From: DASWUZ01 sp036401375
GTDB taxonomy: Bacteria > Acidobacteriota > Terriglobia > Terriglobales > Acidobacteriaceae
Direction of reading: 5' to 3'
NCBI GenBank assembly: GCA_036401375.1
Contig: DASWVB010000039.1
Span: forward strand, 1 to 48,340
DNA: 48,340 nucleotides
Positions 16,875 to 24,946 of this stretch are shown piece after piece (within the stretch, counting starts at the first letter, position 1; the number at the start of each line of letters is the position of its first letter). The notes below the pieces were generated by a model. The model saw only the letters and a list, made by a program, of their open reading frames with translations. It was not told the origin of the DNA and made no database searches. Position numbers and translations under genes: made by a program.

Positions 16875-17684
16875 ATGGCCAAGCCGCTCAAAGAGACGCC
16901 GTCCCTCGATTGCTGCGACTTCTCCGTCATTACGCTGCCCTTTACCAGCGTCTCCGAGGTGCTGGGCTACTTCGACAGCATTCGAACTTACATCCAGCAT
17001 GAAGATGACCTGATCAACACCCGCCTGACCTGGTCGCTCACCATCCACGGCTTTCTGCTGGCGATCTACGGCCTGCTGCTGCAGAAGATCGCAGAACTCT
17101 ATGTCGAGCTGCACAAGGTACCGCCGCCTCCGTCTTTACCCTTGCATCATCTGATCTCATGCCTGCTCTTTCTCGCGCTGCCGATCGCGACGCTTGGCGT
17201 CTTCGTCGCGCACCAGTCCCGCAGGGCGATCGTTGCCTCGCATAACGCAATCCAGCACCTCTACTCGATCGCCCAGTCGGGGGGCGTGCTCAACTGCGCC
17301 GCTCCGCCCGTGAGCACGATTCCGGCCGTCAACGCAGGTCCGGCAACGGTGGTTCCGAGCGCCCTCTCGGGCATCGCCGCAGGTACCCGGCTGTTTGTAG
17401 ATGGAGGCTCAGAAGCCGGGAGAGAGATCGTCGACGTTACAGCAGTCGCGGGCGCCGCCTTCTCCGCCACGTTCTCTAAAGCTCATTCCTCGGGCACGCC
17501 GGTACGGCCGCTCGGCTGGGCTCTGCTTCCCAAGGTCATCGGAGGCGGCGACCAGGGAGCCCATACCGGCGGAGCGCGGTCCTACTACCTCAACCTGCCG
17601 CTGTCCGCCATGGGGCTCTGGATCGTACTTCTGCTCATCTCGCTCATCCTCCTGGCGGCCTCTATCAAGTACCGCGCCTTCTAG
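16875..17684 (+). CDS. Membrane protein with a central beta-rich segment
   Basis: A 269-residue protein. Two membrane helices (about residues 56-78 and 93-113) precede an amphipathic helix, and a third hydrophobic helix ends the protein. Between them, residues about 165-215 contain a V-T-A-V-A-G-A-A-F-S-A-T-F type segment that resembles short beta units I recall from other secreted or surface proteins. The ATG at 16875 has GGAG ten bases upstream; an upstream GTG (16851) is unlikely. I do not recognise the family. It follows glyA by 117 bp. Confidence 0.65.
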   Translation: MAKPLKETPSLDCCDFSVITLPFTSVSEVLGYFDSIRTYIQHEDDLINTRLTWSLTIHGFLLAIYGLLLQKIAELYVELHKVPPPPSLPLHHLISCLLFLALPIATLGVFVAHQSRRAIVASHNAIQHLYSIAQSGGVLNCAAPPVSTIPAVNAGPATVVPSALSGIAAGTRLFVDGGSEAGREIVDVTAVAGAAFSATFSKAHSSGTPVRPLGWALLPKVIGGGDQGAHTGGARSYYLNLPLSAMGLWIVLLLISLILLAASIKYRAF

Positions 17685-17795
17685 AGCGGGGATCGAAGTC
17701 GCGGAGGGCTTCCCGTGGCTGCTTGCGGGTGTTCACACTTTGAACGGATTCGCGCTGAGGTCGGGCTGGGTGTTGGTGCAGATTTCGTCTTCCGC

Positions 17796-19997
17796 TCAAT
17801 CCTCGCGCAGCGAGCTCGAGCTCAGCTTCCGCACGTCTACCAGAACGGAATAGAAGGTTGGGCCGCCGCCCAGGTCATTGAGCCGCTGCGAAGTGAGCAG
17901 GTTGACGTTGTTTCCTCCGGCGGAGAGCTTGTTCCAGTTAAGGCGCGCCGCCACGACGCCCGGCCGCACGGAGTCTGTGACCTGGGCTTCGAATCGAAGG
18001 CTGCCGCGATCGTTGAAGACCTCCACCATCTCGCCATCGAGGATGCCCCGCGCCGCGGCATCTTGCCCATGCATCTCCAGATGCCCGGTATGCTTGCTCT
18101 CCATCTTCTGGTGAGTGACGATGTTGGCAAAGGTGGAGTTCATATAGTTGTCCGCCTTGCGAGGCAGGAACTCGAGCGGATAGGCGCTCCCTGCCTGCCC
18201 GTTGGCAGCGTGCAATGCTGGCGCGTTACGCGACTCCGTGGGCGGAACGAAGCCAGGCAGCGGATCGCGCCCCTGGGCCGCAAGCGAGTCTGAGTAGAAC
18301 TCCGCCTTGCCGCTCGGCGTGGTAAAGCCGCCGCTTGCGAAGGGCTGGAACGGCTTAGGGTCCGCACCGCGTTCAGATTCGAACTGGAGACGGATGTGGC
18401 GCTCCTTTTCAAGCCGCTCGAGGGTGATGCCCTCAAACCAGGCGGGCTGATCATCGCATCTGGCATGGTCGGGCTCCCCGCATCCGAGCGCCTGGCGGAT
18501 GAGCTGATCGGGCGTATCCCGGAAGCACGACTCCTGAAAGCCGAGCCGCTGTGCCAGGGCTGAAAACACGGCGACATTGGAGCGGGCCTGCCCGGGCGGC
18601 TCGAGCGCAGCGTCCGATAGCTGGACGTTGTAGTGGCCGTACGCTCCCTGGATGTCCTTGTGCTCGAGGAAATTGGTCGCGGGCAGAAGGATGTCCGCAT
18701 AGTCGGCCGTGTCGGTGAAAAACTGCTCGTGAACGACAGTGAAGAGGTCTTCACGGCAGAGCCCGCTGAGCACTGCGCCCTGGTCTGGTGCAATGGCTGC
18801 AGGATTTGAGTTGTAGACGAAGAGGGCCTTCACCGGCGGGTCATTCAGCTCGGTGAGCGCCTGCCCCAGCAGTGACATGTTAACGATGCGTGCAGGACGT
18901 TTGAGCGGGCTCGCGCTCATCAGGTCGGGGCGCTCCAGAGCCTGCTTGTCCCATGGGAAAGCGCCGCTGGTCGACAGCTGCAGGCCCCCTCCGAGGTGCT
19001 TCCACGCCCCGGTGAGGCAGGGCAGCATGGCGACGGCCCGGGCAGCGGCCCCGCCATTCTCAGAGCGCTGGATGCCGTAGTTCATGCGGATCACAGCTGG
19101 CGTCGTCGCCGCATACTCCCGGGCGAGCCGCTCCACATCGGCTGCTGGGACCCCGGTCCACGACGCTACTCTATTGGGCGGGTAGTCGCGCACCCGTTCA
19201 CATAGCTCCTGAAAGCCATGGGTATGTTCGGCGACGTAGGCGTGATCGTAGAGATTCTCGCGAATGAGCACGTGCATGATGCCGAGGGCGAGCGCAGCGT
19301 CGGTTCCAGGATTGATGGCGATGTGCCAGTCAGCAAGGCGGGCGGTACGCGTCTGGTAGGGGTCGATGACGATCAGCTTCGCACCCTTGCGGCGGGCCTC
19401 GTCGATCTCCGGCCAAAGATGGACGTTGTTGCCGTGGATGTTCGCGCCCCAGGCGATGATGTAGCGAGCGTGGCGGAAGTGTTCGAGATCGGTGCCGAGC
19501 TTGCGGCCGTAGACGGAGAGCAGAGCCTGTCCGCCGGTCTCGGAGCAGATGGTGCGATCGAGGCGAGACGCTCCCAGGCGGTGGAAGAAGCGGCGATCCA
19601 TCGAGCCGTAGCCGAGCACGCCGATCGTGCCTGCGTAGGAGTATGGCAGGATCGATTCGGAGCCGAAGCGGCGGCTGATCGCGGCCAGGTTCTGGGCAAT
19701 TGTCTCGAGGGCCTCATCCCACGAGATGCGCTCGAAGGATGCGGCCTCGTCCCCATACGGCAGCGGACCCTTAGCGGCAGTATCGCGGCGGCGCATCGGG
19801 TAGAGGAGGCGCGCGGGGGAGTAGACGCGATCCAGATACTTAGCGACCTTGCCGCACAGAAAGCCGCGAGTCACAGGATGGTTCGGATCGCCCTCAATCT
19901 TCGTGGCATGCCCTGCATCGTTAATGGTCACGAGAACTGCGCAGGAGTCCGGACAATCGAGCGAGCAGACGGAGTGAGCGGTCCGTACGTGGGGCAT
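17796..19997 (-). CDS. Molybdopterin-dependent oxidoreductase (DMSO reductase family)
   Basis: A 733-residue bis-MGD oxidoreductase. The N-terminus has four cysteines, C-x3-C-x3-C and then G-F-L-C-G-K, for a 4Fe-4S cluster. After the W-G-A-N-I-H-G-N-N and D-P-Y-Q-T-R-T-A segments of the cofactor domains, the C-terminal domain ends with F-N-D-R-G-S-L-R and N-L-L-T-S-Q. The cysteine of T-I-C-S may ligate molybdenum (inference). There is no Tat signal, so it is probably cytoplasmic. No iron-sulfur or membrane partner and no cofactor genes are adjacent, so electron partner and substrate are unknown. TAAAAT lies 6 nt before the ATG. Confidence 0.9.
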   Translation of the reverse strand: MPHVRTAHSVCSLDCPDSCAVLVTINDAGHATKIEGDPNHPVTRGFLCGKVAKYLDRVYSPARLLYPMRRRDTAAKGPLPYGDEAASFERISWDEALETIAQNLAAISRRFGSESILPYSYAGTIGVLGYGSMDRRFFHRLGASRLDRTICSETGGQALLSVYGRKLGTDLEHFRHARYIIAWGANIHGNNVHLWPEIDEARRKGAKLIVIDPYQTRTARLADWHIAINPGTDAALALGIMHVLIRENLYDHAYVAEHTHGFQELCERVRDYPPNRVASWTGVPAADVERLAREYAATTPAVIRMNYGIQRSENGGAAARAVAMLPCLTGAWKHLGGGLQLSTSGAFPWDKQALERPDLMSASPLKRPARIVNMSLLGQALTELNDPPVKALFVYNSNPAAIAPDQGAVLSGLCREDLFTVVHEQFFTDTADYADILLPATNFLEHKDIQGAYGHYNVQLSDAALEPPGQARSNVAVFSALAQRLGFQESCFRDTPDQLIRQALGCGEPDHARCDDQPAWFEGITLERLEKERHIRLQFESERGADPKPFQPFASGGFTTPSGKAEFYSDSLAAQGRDPLPGFVPPTESRNAPALHAANGQAGSAYPLEFLPRKADNYMNSTFANIVTHQKMESKHTGHLEMHGQDAAARGILDGEMVEVFNDRGSLRFEAQVTDSVRPGVVAARLNWNKLSAGGNNVNLLTSQRLNDLGGGPTFYSVLVDVRKLSSSSLRED

Positions 19998-20003
19998 GAT
20001 TCG

Positions 20004-20009
20004 ATTTTA
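20004..20009 (-). promoter_or_regulatory. -10-like TAAAAT before the molybdopterin oxidoreductase gene
   Basis: TAAAAT on the minus strand ends 6 nt before the start codon, so the transcript would be leaderless. No -35 is recognisable. Confidence 0.35.
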
Positions 20010-20152
20010 GGGGGAGCGCGCCGAGGGAGGGGCCAGAATCCCAGGAAATGTGGTTTAAGTGCTACAGACCGCTCGATAACCCAGGTTGGTAGCAAGCGGT
20101 GCTGCATTCCATAAGTTGTTTGGCTGGCGGGCGGGGGCGGCTCAGCTCACGC

Positions 20153-20194
20153 AAGTACGCACCAGGAGCGAGGCTGGCCTCCTGGTGCGTACTT
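20153..20194. terminator. Perfect 16-bp hairpin, probable terminator of the GlsB-type gene
   Basis: AAGTACGCACCAGGAG (20153-20168) and its exact complement (20179-20194) flank a 10-nt loop. It lies 29 bp past the stop codon of the minus-strand GlsB-type gene. There is no long U tract, so it could instead be an RNA-protective structure. Confidence 0.5.
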
Positions 20195-20223
20195 TGGCAC
20201 ACTGCTTTCCGTTTAGAACGCTC

Positions 20224-20484
20224 TTATATGTTGCTGACTCGTCCCCGGGTTACAAGGCGGATGAGCAAGGTGAGCAGGACCGCTCCGATGACCGCGACGA
20301 AGACGGTGTAAATGAGGCCGCCCGAATCCGAGTGCCCCAGGGCGCGCATGATGTAGCCGCCGATGACAGCGCCGACGATGCCGACGACGATGTCCATGAC
20401 TGGGCCGTAGCCGCTGCCCTTCATCAGTTTTCCGGTGATAAAGCCTGCGATCAGTCCAACGATGATCCACCAAAGAATGAACAT
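20224..20484 (-). CDS. GlsB/YeaQ/YmgE-family stress-response membrane protein
   Basis: An 86-residue protein with three hydrophobic helices and glycine-rich packing motifs, I-I-V-G-L-I-A-G-F-I-T-G-K-L then V-G-I-V-G-A-V-I-G-G-Y, diagnostic of the transglycosylase-associated (YeaQ) family. In other bacteria, members are induced by stress such as acid or stationary phase; the biochemical role is unknown. AGGAGAAGAGAA precedes the ATG. A manganese catalase gene lies divergently upstream, fitting a stress-related neighbourhood. Confidence 0.88.
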   Translation of the reverse strand: MFILWWIIVGLIAGFITGKLMKGSGYGPVMDIVVGIVGAVIGGYIMRALGHSDSGGLIYTVFVAVIGAVLLTLLIRLVTRGRVSNI

Positions 20485-20786
20485 TTCTCTTCTCCTGAAG
20501 TTTGTCTGGATTGTCCGATTGGTGGTTCACGACGATGAACTGTCGCTGTCGCAGCCGTTCGGGGATTTCTGCCGGAGTGGCGTTCGGATCGATACCTGCA
20601 GCGCACTGCCGTCTTGCTTACTGTCAGAGGGATAAATGCGCAGCAGGGTTGTTCTCACGAAAAAAGAAGTGACCAGTTTTCAGCCAGTCTGCTCAAGATT
20701 TATAGCCTGCCCGCTCACGTTCTCCACGCGGATGTAAGCATCCTAGTCTAGGGAATGGCAACAGTTCATTCCTCGAGGGACATACC
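20485..20786. other. Divergent regulatory region between the GlsB-type and catalase genes
   Basis: A 302-bp noncoding stretch, locally more AT-rich than the genes. GGAATG (20752-20757) and CATTCC (20767-20772) form a short inverted repeat directly before the catalase ribosome binding site. I see no other structure. Confidence 0.5.
20752..20772. promoter_or_regulatory. Inverted repeat before the manganese catalase gene
   Basis: GGAATG-N9-CATTCC lies 15 bp before the catalase start, just ahead of GAGGG. It could be an operator or an RNA hairpin affecting translation. It is short enough to be chance. Confidence 0.3.
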
Positions 20787-21629
20787 ATGTACCACCACGT
20801 AAAGAAGTTGATGTACAACGTCAGGGTAGACACGCCGAACGTGCGCTTCGGCAACATGCTACTGGAGCAGTTTGGGGGCGCGAACGGAGAACTCGCGGCG
20901 GCCATGCAATACACCGTGCAGGGCTGGAACTGTGTCGATGACATCGCCAGACGAGATCTGCTGCTCGACATCGGGACGGAGGAGTTGAGCCATCTGGAGG
21001 TAGTCGGGGCGCTGATCCGGATGCATTTAAAGCCCATGAAGACGAACCGCGAGGCCGCGGAAGCCGATCCGCTGGTCACCATAGCCGGCGGAGGCGGAGT
21101 AGCGCTGATGAACTCCATGGGCAATCCATGGACGGCGAATTACCTGCAGGTGACTGGTGAGCTCGACGTAGACCTGCGCAGCAACATCGCCGCAGAGGCA
21201 CGGGCAAAGATCGTCTATGAACGTCTGATCGATCATACGGACGACCCGGGCAGCATCGATACTTTGCAGTTCCTGATGACGCGCGAGATCACCCACATGA
21301 AGGCCTTTACCGCGGCGCTCGAAAGCCTGGAGAAGCCTTTGTTCTCGATCGGACGTTTGCGTCCCACTCCGGGAATCGTGGATGAGTACTTTAACGGCTC
21401 TACGGGCGATGGCAGCGAGGGAGAGACCGATATGCGCGGACCGTGGCAGACTTCGTTCGGGCTTCACCCGGTGGAGTCTGAACTTAAGGGCGGTGAAGGT
21501 CTGTCGGTCGATGACGTCGACGGGGTCGTTCCCGGCGAGGACCGTGGCAAGCAGGATGCTGCGCGACCAACCACGACCGCTCCTTCCAAGAGCGAGCTGA
21601 TCGGGGTCGCCGAGGCCAAGGCTTCGTAG
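20787..21629 (+). CDS. Manganese catalase family protein
   Basis: A 280-residue ferritin-like protein of the dimanganese catalase family, which breaks down hydrogen peroxide. The E-x2-H metal-ligand pairs are seen in T-E-E-L-S-H-L-E and T-R-E-I-T-H-M-K, with E-Q-F-G-G-A-N-G-E-L in the first helix. The protein begins M-Y-H-H-V-K-K-L, as is common for the family. The C-terminal 60 residues are a disordered-looking acidic and T/P-rich tail. GAGGG precedes the ATG. A perfect hairpin terminator follows. Confidence 0.92.
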   Translation: MYHHVKKLMYNVRVDTPNVRFGNMLLEQFGGANGELAAAMQYTVQGWNCVDDIARRDLLLDIGTEELSHLEVVGALIRMHLKPMKTNREAAEADPLVTIAGGGGVALMNSMGNPWTANYLQVTGELDVDLRSNIAAEARAKIVYERLIDHTDDPGSIDTLQFLMTREITHMKAFTAALESLEKPLFSIGRLRPTPGIVDEYFNGSTGDGSEGETDMRGPWQTSFGLHPVESELKGGEGLSVDDVDGVVPGEDRGKQDAARPTTTAPSKSELIGVAEAKAS

Positions 21630-21650
21630 CCTGGCTCGAAGAGGTGAAGA

Positions 21651-21680
21651 CAAAGAGGGCGCCCGCAGGCGCCCTCTTTG
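21651..21680. terminator. Hairpin terminator after the manganese catalase gene
   Basis: CAAAGAGGGCGCC (21651-21663) and its exact complement (21668-21680) flank a 4-nt loop, giving a 13-bp perfect stem with TCTTTG at its end. Its symmetry would allow it to act in both directions. Confidence 0.75.
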
Positions 21681-21713
21681 CATGCATGCAGATGATCTCG
21701 AAGTCCGCGTCGC

Positions 21714-21900
21714 TTACCCCAACCTTCGTACCTCAAAGCAATCGAGCTTCTGATCGGAGCTGACGATCGGCAGGTCATCGGCCAGGGACTGGGCTGCCAG
21801 TATCCATTCGAACGGGATCGCTGTGCGGGCCTGGCAGACGTCCGGCACGAAGCGCATCCTCGGGGTCGATTGAAAGCAGAGTGCTCGAAAACCAGCTCAG
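21714..21900 (-). pseudogene. Remnant of a VapC-like PIN-domain toxin gene
   Basis: Read on the minus strand, the last about 45 codons encode W-I-L-A-A-Q-S-L-A-D-D-L-P, then V-S-S-D-Q-K-L-D and V-R-R-L-G-stop. This is the C-terminal pattern of VapC-type PIN ribonucleases, including the late conserved Asp. Just upstream, S-I-D-P-E-D-A-L-R-A-G-R-L-P and H-S-D-P continue the same family pattern in a different frame, so a frameshift near 21810 breaks the gene. The N-terminal half and any antitoxin gene are missing. It lies between the catalase terminator and frr. Confidence 0.6.
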
Positions 21901-21927
21901 GTGCGGTCGAACTCGCGTTCACCGAGG

Positions 21928-22515
21928 TCAGATTTGCATGACCTCGGCTTCCTTCTTCCTGTTCATCTCCTCAATGCGCTTGATCTCGTCGTCGGTGAGC
22001 TTCTGAATCTCTTCCAGAGCGCGCTTCTCCTCATCGGCGGAGATCGCCTTCTCCTTTGAAGCCCTCTTGATCTGATCATTGCCCTCGCGGCGTATGTTGC
22101 GGATGCCGGTGCGGTGCTCTTCGAGGACCCTGTTGAGCATCTTGACAACGTCCCGCCGGCGCTCCTCGGTCATCGGAGGCACCGGGACGCGGACGATCTT
22201 TCCGTCCGTCTGGGGGTTGAAGCCGCCGTCTGAGGTGCGGAGCGCCTTCTCGATCTCTGCGACGATGCTGGGATCGAAGGGCTGCACTACGATCACGTTC
22301 GGCTCGGGGGTGGTCAGCTGGGCGACCTGGTTCAGCGGCATCTCTGTGCCGTAGTAGGGCACGCGGATCTGGTCAAGCATGTGCACAGAGGCGCGCCCGG
22401 TACGGGTAGAGGCGAGGTGCGACTGGAAGTCCTTGACTGCGTTTTCCATCCGCGTCCGCAGCTGCGCGTAGGCGTCTTTCAGCGCCGGGATCGTTGCCAT
22501 TACAGAGACTGCCAT
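21928..22515 (-). CDS. frr: Ribosome recycling factor
   Basis: A 195-residue protein that, with EF-G, splits post-termination ribosomes. It shows the family's R-T-G-R-A-S motif, V-P-Y-Y-G-T-E-M-P-L-N-Q-V, I-V-Q-P-F-D (preceded by V) and the long C-terminal helical arm with E-E-H-R-T-G-I-R-N-I-R-R-E. GAGGAAGAAACG precedes the ATG at 22515; M-A-T-I-P at 22500 is a less likely start. In many bacteria frr follows pyrH, but here it stands alone. Confidence 0.96.
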   Translation of the reverse strand: MAVSVMATIPALKDAYAQLRTRMENAVKDFQSHLASTRTGRASVHMLDQIRVPYYGTEMPLNQVAQLTTPEPNVIVVQPFDPSIVAEIEKALRTSDGGFNPQTDGKIVRVPVPPMTEERRRDVVKMLNRVLEEHRTGIRNIRREGNDQIKRASKEKAISADEEKRALEEIQKLTDDEIKRIEEMNRKKEAEVMQI

Positions 22516-22630
22516 CGTTTCTTCCTCGCCGGTTCATGGGAACTTTGCGACCAAACACCCTATTGTACAAAGTCAGGGCAGCTTGCGCTCCGCTCCGGCG
22601 CGGCAGTCTCATCTGCTTTGGAGAGAGAAA

Positions 22631-23326
22631 TTACTGCAGTCCGACGTGCACGTCGACCTGCGAATTCTCGATGTCGATGCCCTGCAGGTCATAGACCTCG
22701 AAGTCAGCCTTGAGGGCTCGCTTGCCGCCAAGTTGCTCTGGCGTCATGGTCCAGATCCTGCGCCAGACGGCAGGAACGACCTGCGGCAGGGCGCCGGTCT
22801 CAGAGGGGACGATGGCGTAGTGTCCGGCAGGGACCTGCCTGGCGACCAGACCTGCCGGCAGATGATCGATCGAAGAGACTTTGACGCCGAGCGTGTAGTT
22901 GTAGCTGCCGTTCACATCGCTCTCGTAGTCCGAGTAGACGACGTAGAAGTCGGTGCCCACACGATCGGGGATAGTTGATGCGGTGTCCTGCTGGAGGAAG
23001 GACTGCCAGAGGGGCCCGATCTGTCCTCCGGGGCCGGCCTCGACCGAGTTCTTCGTGCGGACAGACTGTCCTGCCACCCAGAATGCCTCCTGCTGCTCGA
23101 TCTTGGGCTTTGGGGTCTCGGCCGGTGCCGCGGGCTTGGCGGCTGCCGGCGTGGCAGGGGCTGATTGCGAAGCTGCTGCCGGGCTCTGTGCCGCCGCCGA
23201 TGACTTCGGCGAGGACGCGCCGTCCCTGCCCCCCGCCCCTGCGCTGGGAGCGATGGCGAGCAGGCCTGCGCAGATCAAAGTGCAGTAACGGAGCTTTGCT
23301 ATAGGAAGATCGGGTTGCGGGTTCAT
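22631..23326 (-). CDS. Secreted GyrI-like (effector-binding) domain protein
   Basis: A 231-residue protein. An N-terminal hydrophobic signal (about residues 12-30), an alanine/proline-rich linker (about 33-75) and a C-terminal domain of about 150 residues follow one another. The domain has Y-S-D-Y-E-S-D, then V-P-A-G-H-Y-A-I-V and W-R-R-I-W, and ends in a beta strand with D-V-H-V-G-L. This pattern matches the GyrI/AraC effector-binding fold, which usually binds small molecules in the cytoplasm. Export would be unusual. The TIR-domain gene lies 144 bp upstream on the same strand. Confidence 0.72.
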   Translation of the reverse strand: MNPQPDLPIAKLRYCTLICAGLLAIAPSAGAGGRDGASSPKSSAAAQSPAAASQSAPATPAAAKPAAPAETPKPKIEQQEAFWVAGQSVRTKNSVEAGPGGQIGPLWQSFLQQDTASTIPDRVGTDFYVVYSDYESDVNGSYNYTLGVKVSSIDHLPAGLVARQVPAGHYAIVPSETGALPQVVPAVWRRIWTMTPEQLGGKRALKADFEVYDLQGIDIENSQVDVHVGLQ

Positions 23327-23470
23327 GGCAGTCCTCAGAGGATGAAGTCTACACGGCGCAGGTTGCGATCGCTTGAAATGCGTGGGCGTGACCCAAGCAA
23401 TTCTACGGAGCGGCCCGCCTGGATGTTCCCGTCCGACCAGGTCAGGTGGTTTGGCTTGGAAGGCAGTGGC

Positions 23471-24709
23471 TCAGCGGGATGGCACGAACTCGAGGCGAAT
23501 CTGATTCGTACGTGTCTCACCATAGTGGGTCATCTTGTTGGTGACGACGACGTCGAGACCGTTGAGTCCGGGCATGACCTTCACGCTTGCAAAGCGCATT
23601 ATGCCGGTCTGTGCCATCTCCATCGGAAAACCGTAAGTGGCGGAGACTCCGGTACCATCGGGTACCCCGGCCACTGTTCCCCAGTCGCATGCGTTCGGCT
23701 GGCAGCCGCCCCAGGCGTGCACCAGCAGCGTGTTTCCGGCAGGACGGATCTCAAGGTAGGCCAAGCTGTTTCCGGGTCTGCGGTCCGTGGCCATCCATCG
23801 CCCCTGGAGCCGCTCCGGCCCACCGCTTTCGCCATCGCCCATCGCTGCCGCAGCGTCTGTGGCTGCGCCAGCAGAGTCGGGCTTCTCCTCGCGCTCGGAG
23901 GCCGTCGACGGGGACTTTAGGCCCTCGGCTTGCTGCGACTCTTCTTTACTATCGGTGGCTACCGCGGCATTGTCCGGGCGCGCTGGTTCGGCCTGTTCCT
24001 GGACCTTGAAGGACTGATCCGGCTGAGCAGTGACGTCGCTTGACGTTCCGGTGTTAGGCGTTCCTCCGTGATGAGAGGCGGCGTATCCGATCAGCATGAG
24101 GCCGACGACTGCCGCTGCTGCCGCGCCCTGCAGCCGGGGTCCCATGAACCTCTTCTTCGCCGGTTCAGGAGACGGAGGGGGGTGAGGGGCGGGAAGCTGC
24201 ACCGGGACGGTCGCGTGCACAGGCTGCTGTTCGTTTGCCGGGGTGCTGTTGACGTAGGAGCGCACGGCGTTGGTCAGCAGGGCGAGGTCAGAGTTCCATC
24301 GGGCGTGCGAGAGCTCGACATTATTGCGGTAGCAGAGGTCTTTGAGATCTTCCGGAACCGCGTCGGCACTCGGCATCTTCGCATCGTGCACGAGCACGGG
24401 AATCACGGCCACCTGGCGCTTGAGGGCGGAGGCGATCTCGAGGCGCACAAAGTCGTTGGGGTCATGCAGGCGGACATTGCCGGACGGGTCCTTGATACTG
24501 ACCCACGAAGGGCCGATGACGGCCAGCAGAACTCCACAGCTGACGACGTTCTCTTCGATAGCCTTGCGGAAGTCGGTGCCGGGGGTGATGCCGGCTACAT
24601 CCATAAAGACGCAGCTGTCGCCGAAGACGCGGGAGAGATCGTCGAAGAGCCTGCCCGCCTCGCCCTCTGAATCGTCGCGGCGGTAGCTGATGAAGATGGC
24701 GTGTCCCAA
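23471..24709 (-). CDS. TIR-domain membrane protein with a C-terminal WGxCxP-type domain
   Basis: A 412-residue protein starting at TTG, supported by AAGGAG four bases upstream. Residues 1-145 form a TIR domain: I-F-I-S-Y-R-R-D-D, then V-F-M-D-V-A-G-I-T-P-G and L-L-A-V-I-G-P-S-W, with a possible catalytic Glu in V-R-L-E-I. A membrane helix follows (about 191-213), then a charged A/S/E-rich linker. A C-terminal domain (about 298-412) begins L-Q-G-R-W and contains W-G-G-C-Q-P-N-A-C-D-W-G. The TIR part would face the cytoplasm and the C-terminal domain the outside. Bacterial TIR domains often cleave NAD or signal; which applies here is unknown. Confidence 0.82.
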   Translation of the reverse strand: MGHAIFISYRRDDSEGEAGRLFDDLSRVFGDSCVFMDVAGITPGTDFRKAIEENVVSCGVLLAVIGPSWVSIKDPSGNVRLHDPNDFVRLEIASALKRQVAVIPVLVHDAKMPSADAVPEDLKDLCYRNNVELSHARWNSDLALLTNAVRSYVNSTPANEQQPVHATVPVQLPAPHPPPSPEPAKKRFMGPRLQGAAAAAVVGLMLIGYAASHHGGTPNTGTSSDVTAQPDQSFKVQEQAEPARPDNAAVATDSKEESQQAEGLKSPSTASEREEKPDSAGAATDAAAAMGDGESGGPERLQGRWMATDRRPGNSLAYLEIRPAGNTLLVHAWGGCQPNACDWGTVAGVPDGTGVSATYGFPMEMAQTGIMRFASVKVMPGLNGLDVVVTNKMTHYGETRTNQIRLEFVPSR

Positions 24710-24748
24710 GATGCTCCTTGCGGTGCTGTATTTTGCTTCGGACTACGT

Positions 24749-24778
24749 TGCAGCGTAACCACGTGCAGCGTAACCACG
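24749..24778. repeat. 15-bp tandem duplication upstream of the TIR gene
   Basis: TGCAGCGTAACCACG occurs twice back to back (24749-24763 and 24764-24778), followed by a partial third TTGCAGC. It is noncoding and about 40-70 bp from the TIR start codon. Confidence 0.9.
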
Positions 24779-24946
24779 TTGCAGCCTGACTACCCGGCGT
24801 CCCGGCTATGTTGCGATCACGCTGACCGTCTCATGCTGCTGCCCGATTTAGAACGCGCAGTGAGCCTGCTCGCCCCGGCAAGAGCCAGAATATGCCGTGA
24901 AGGCGCGTCCAGCAATATGCAAAGACATTTGCATCGCCGTGTTGCC

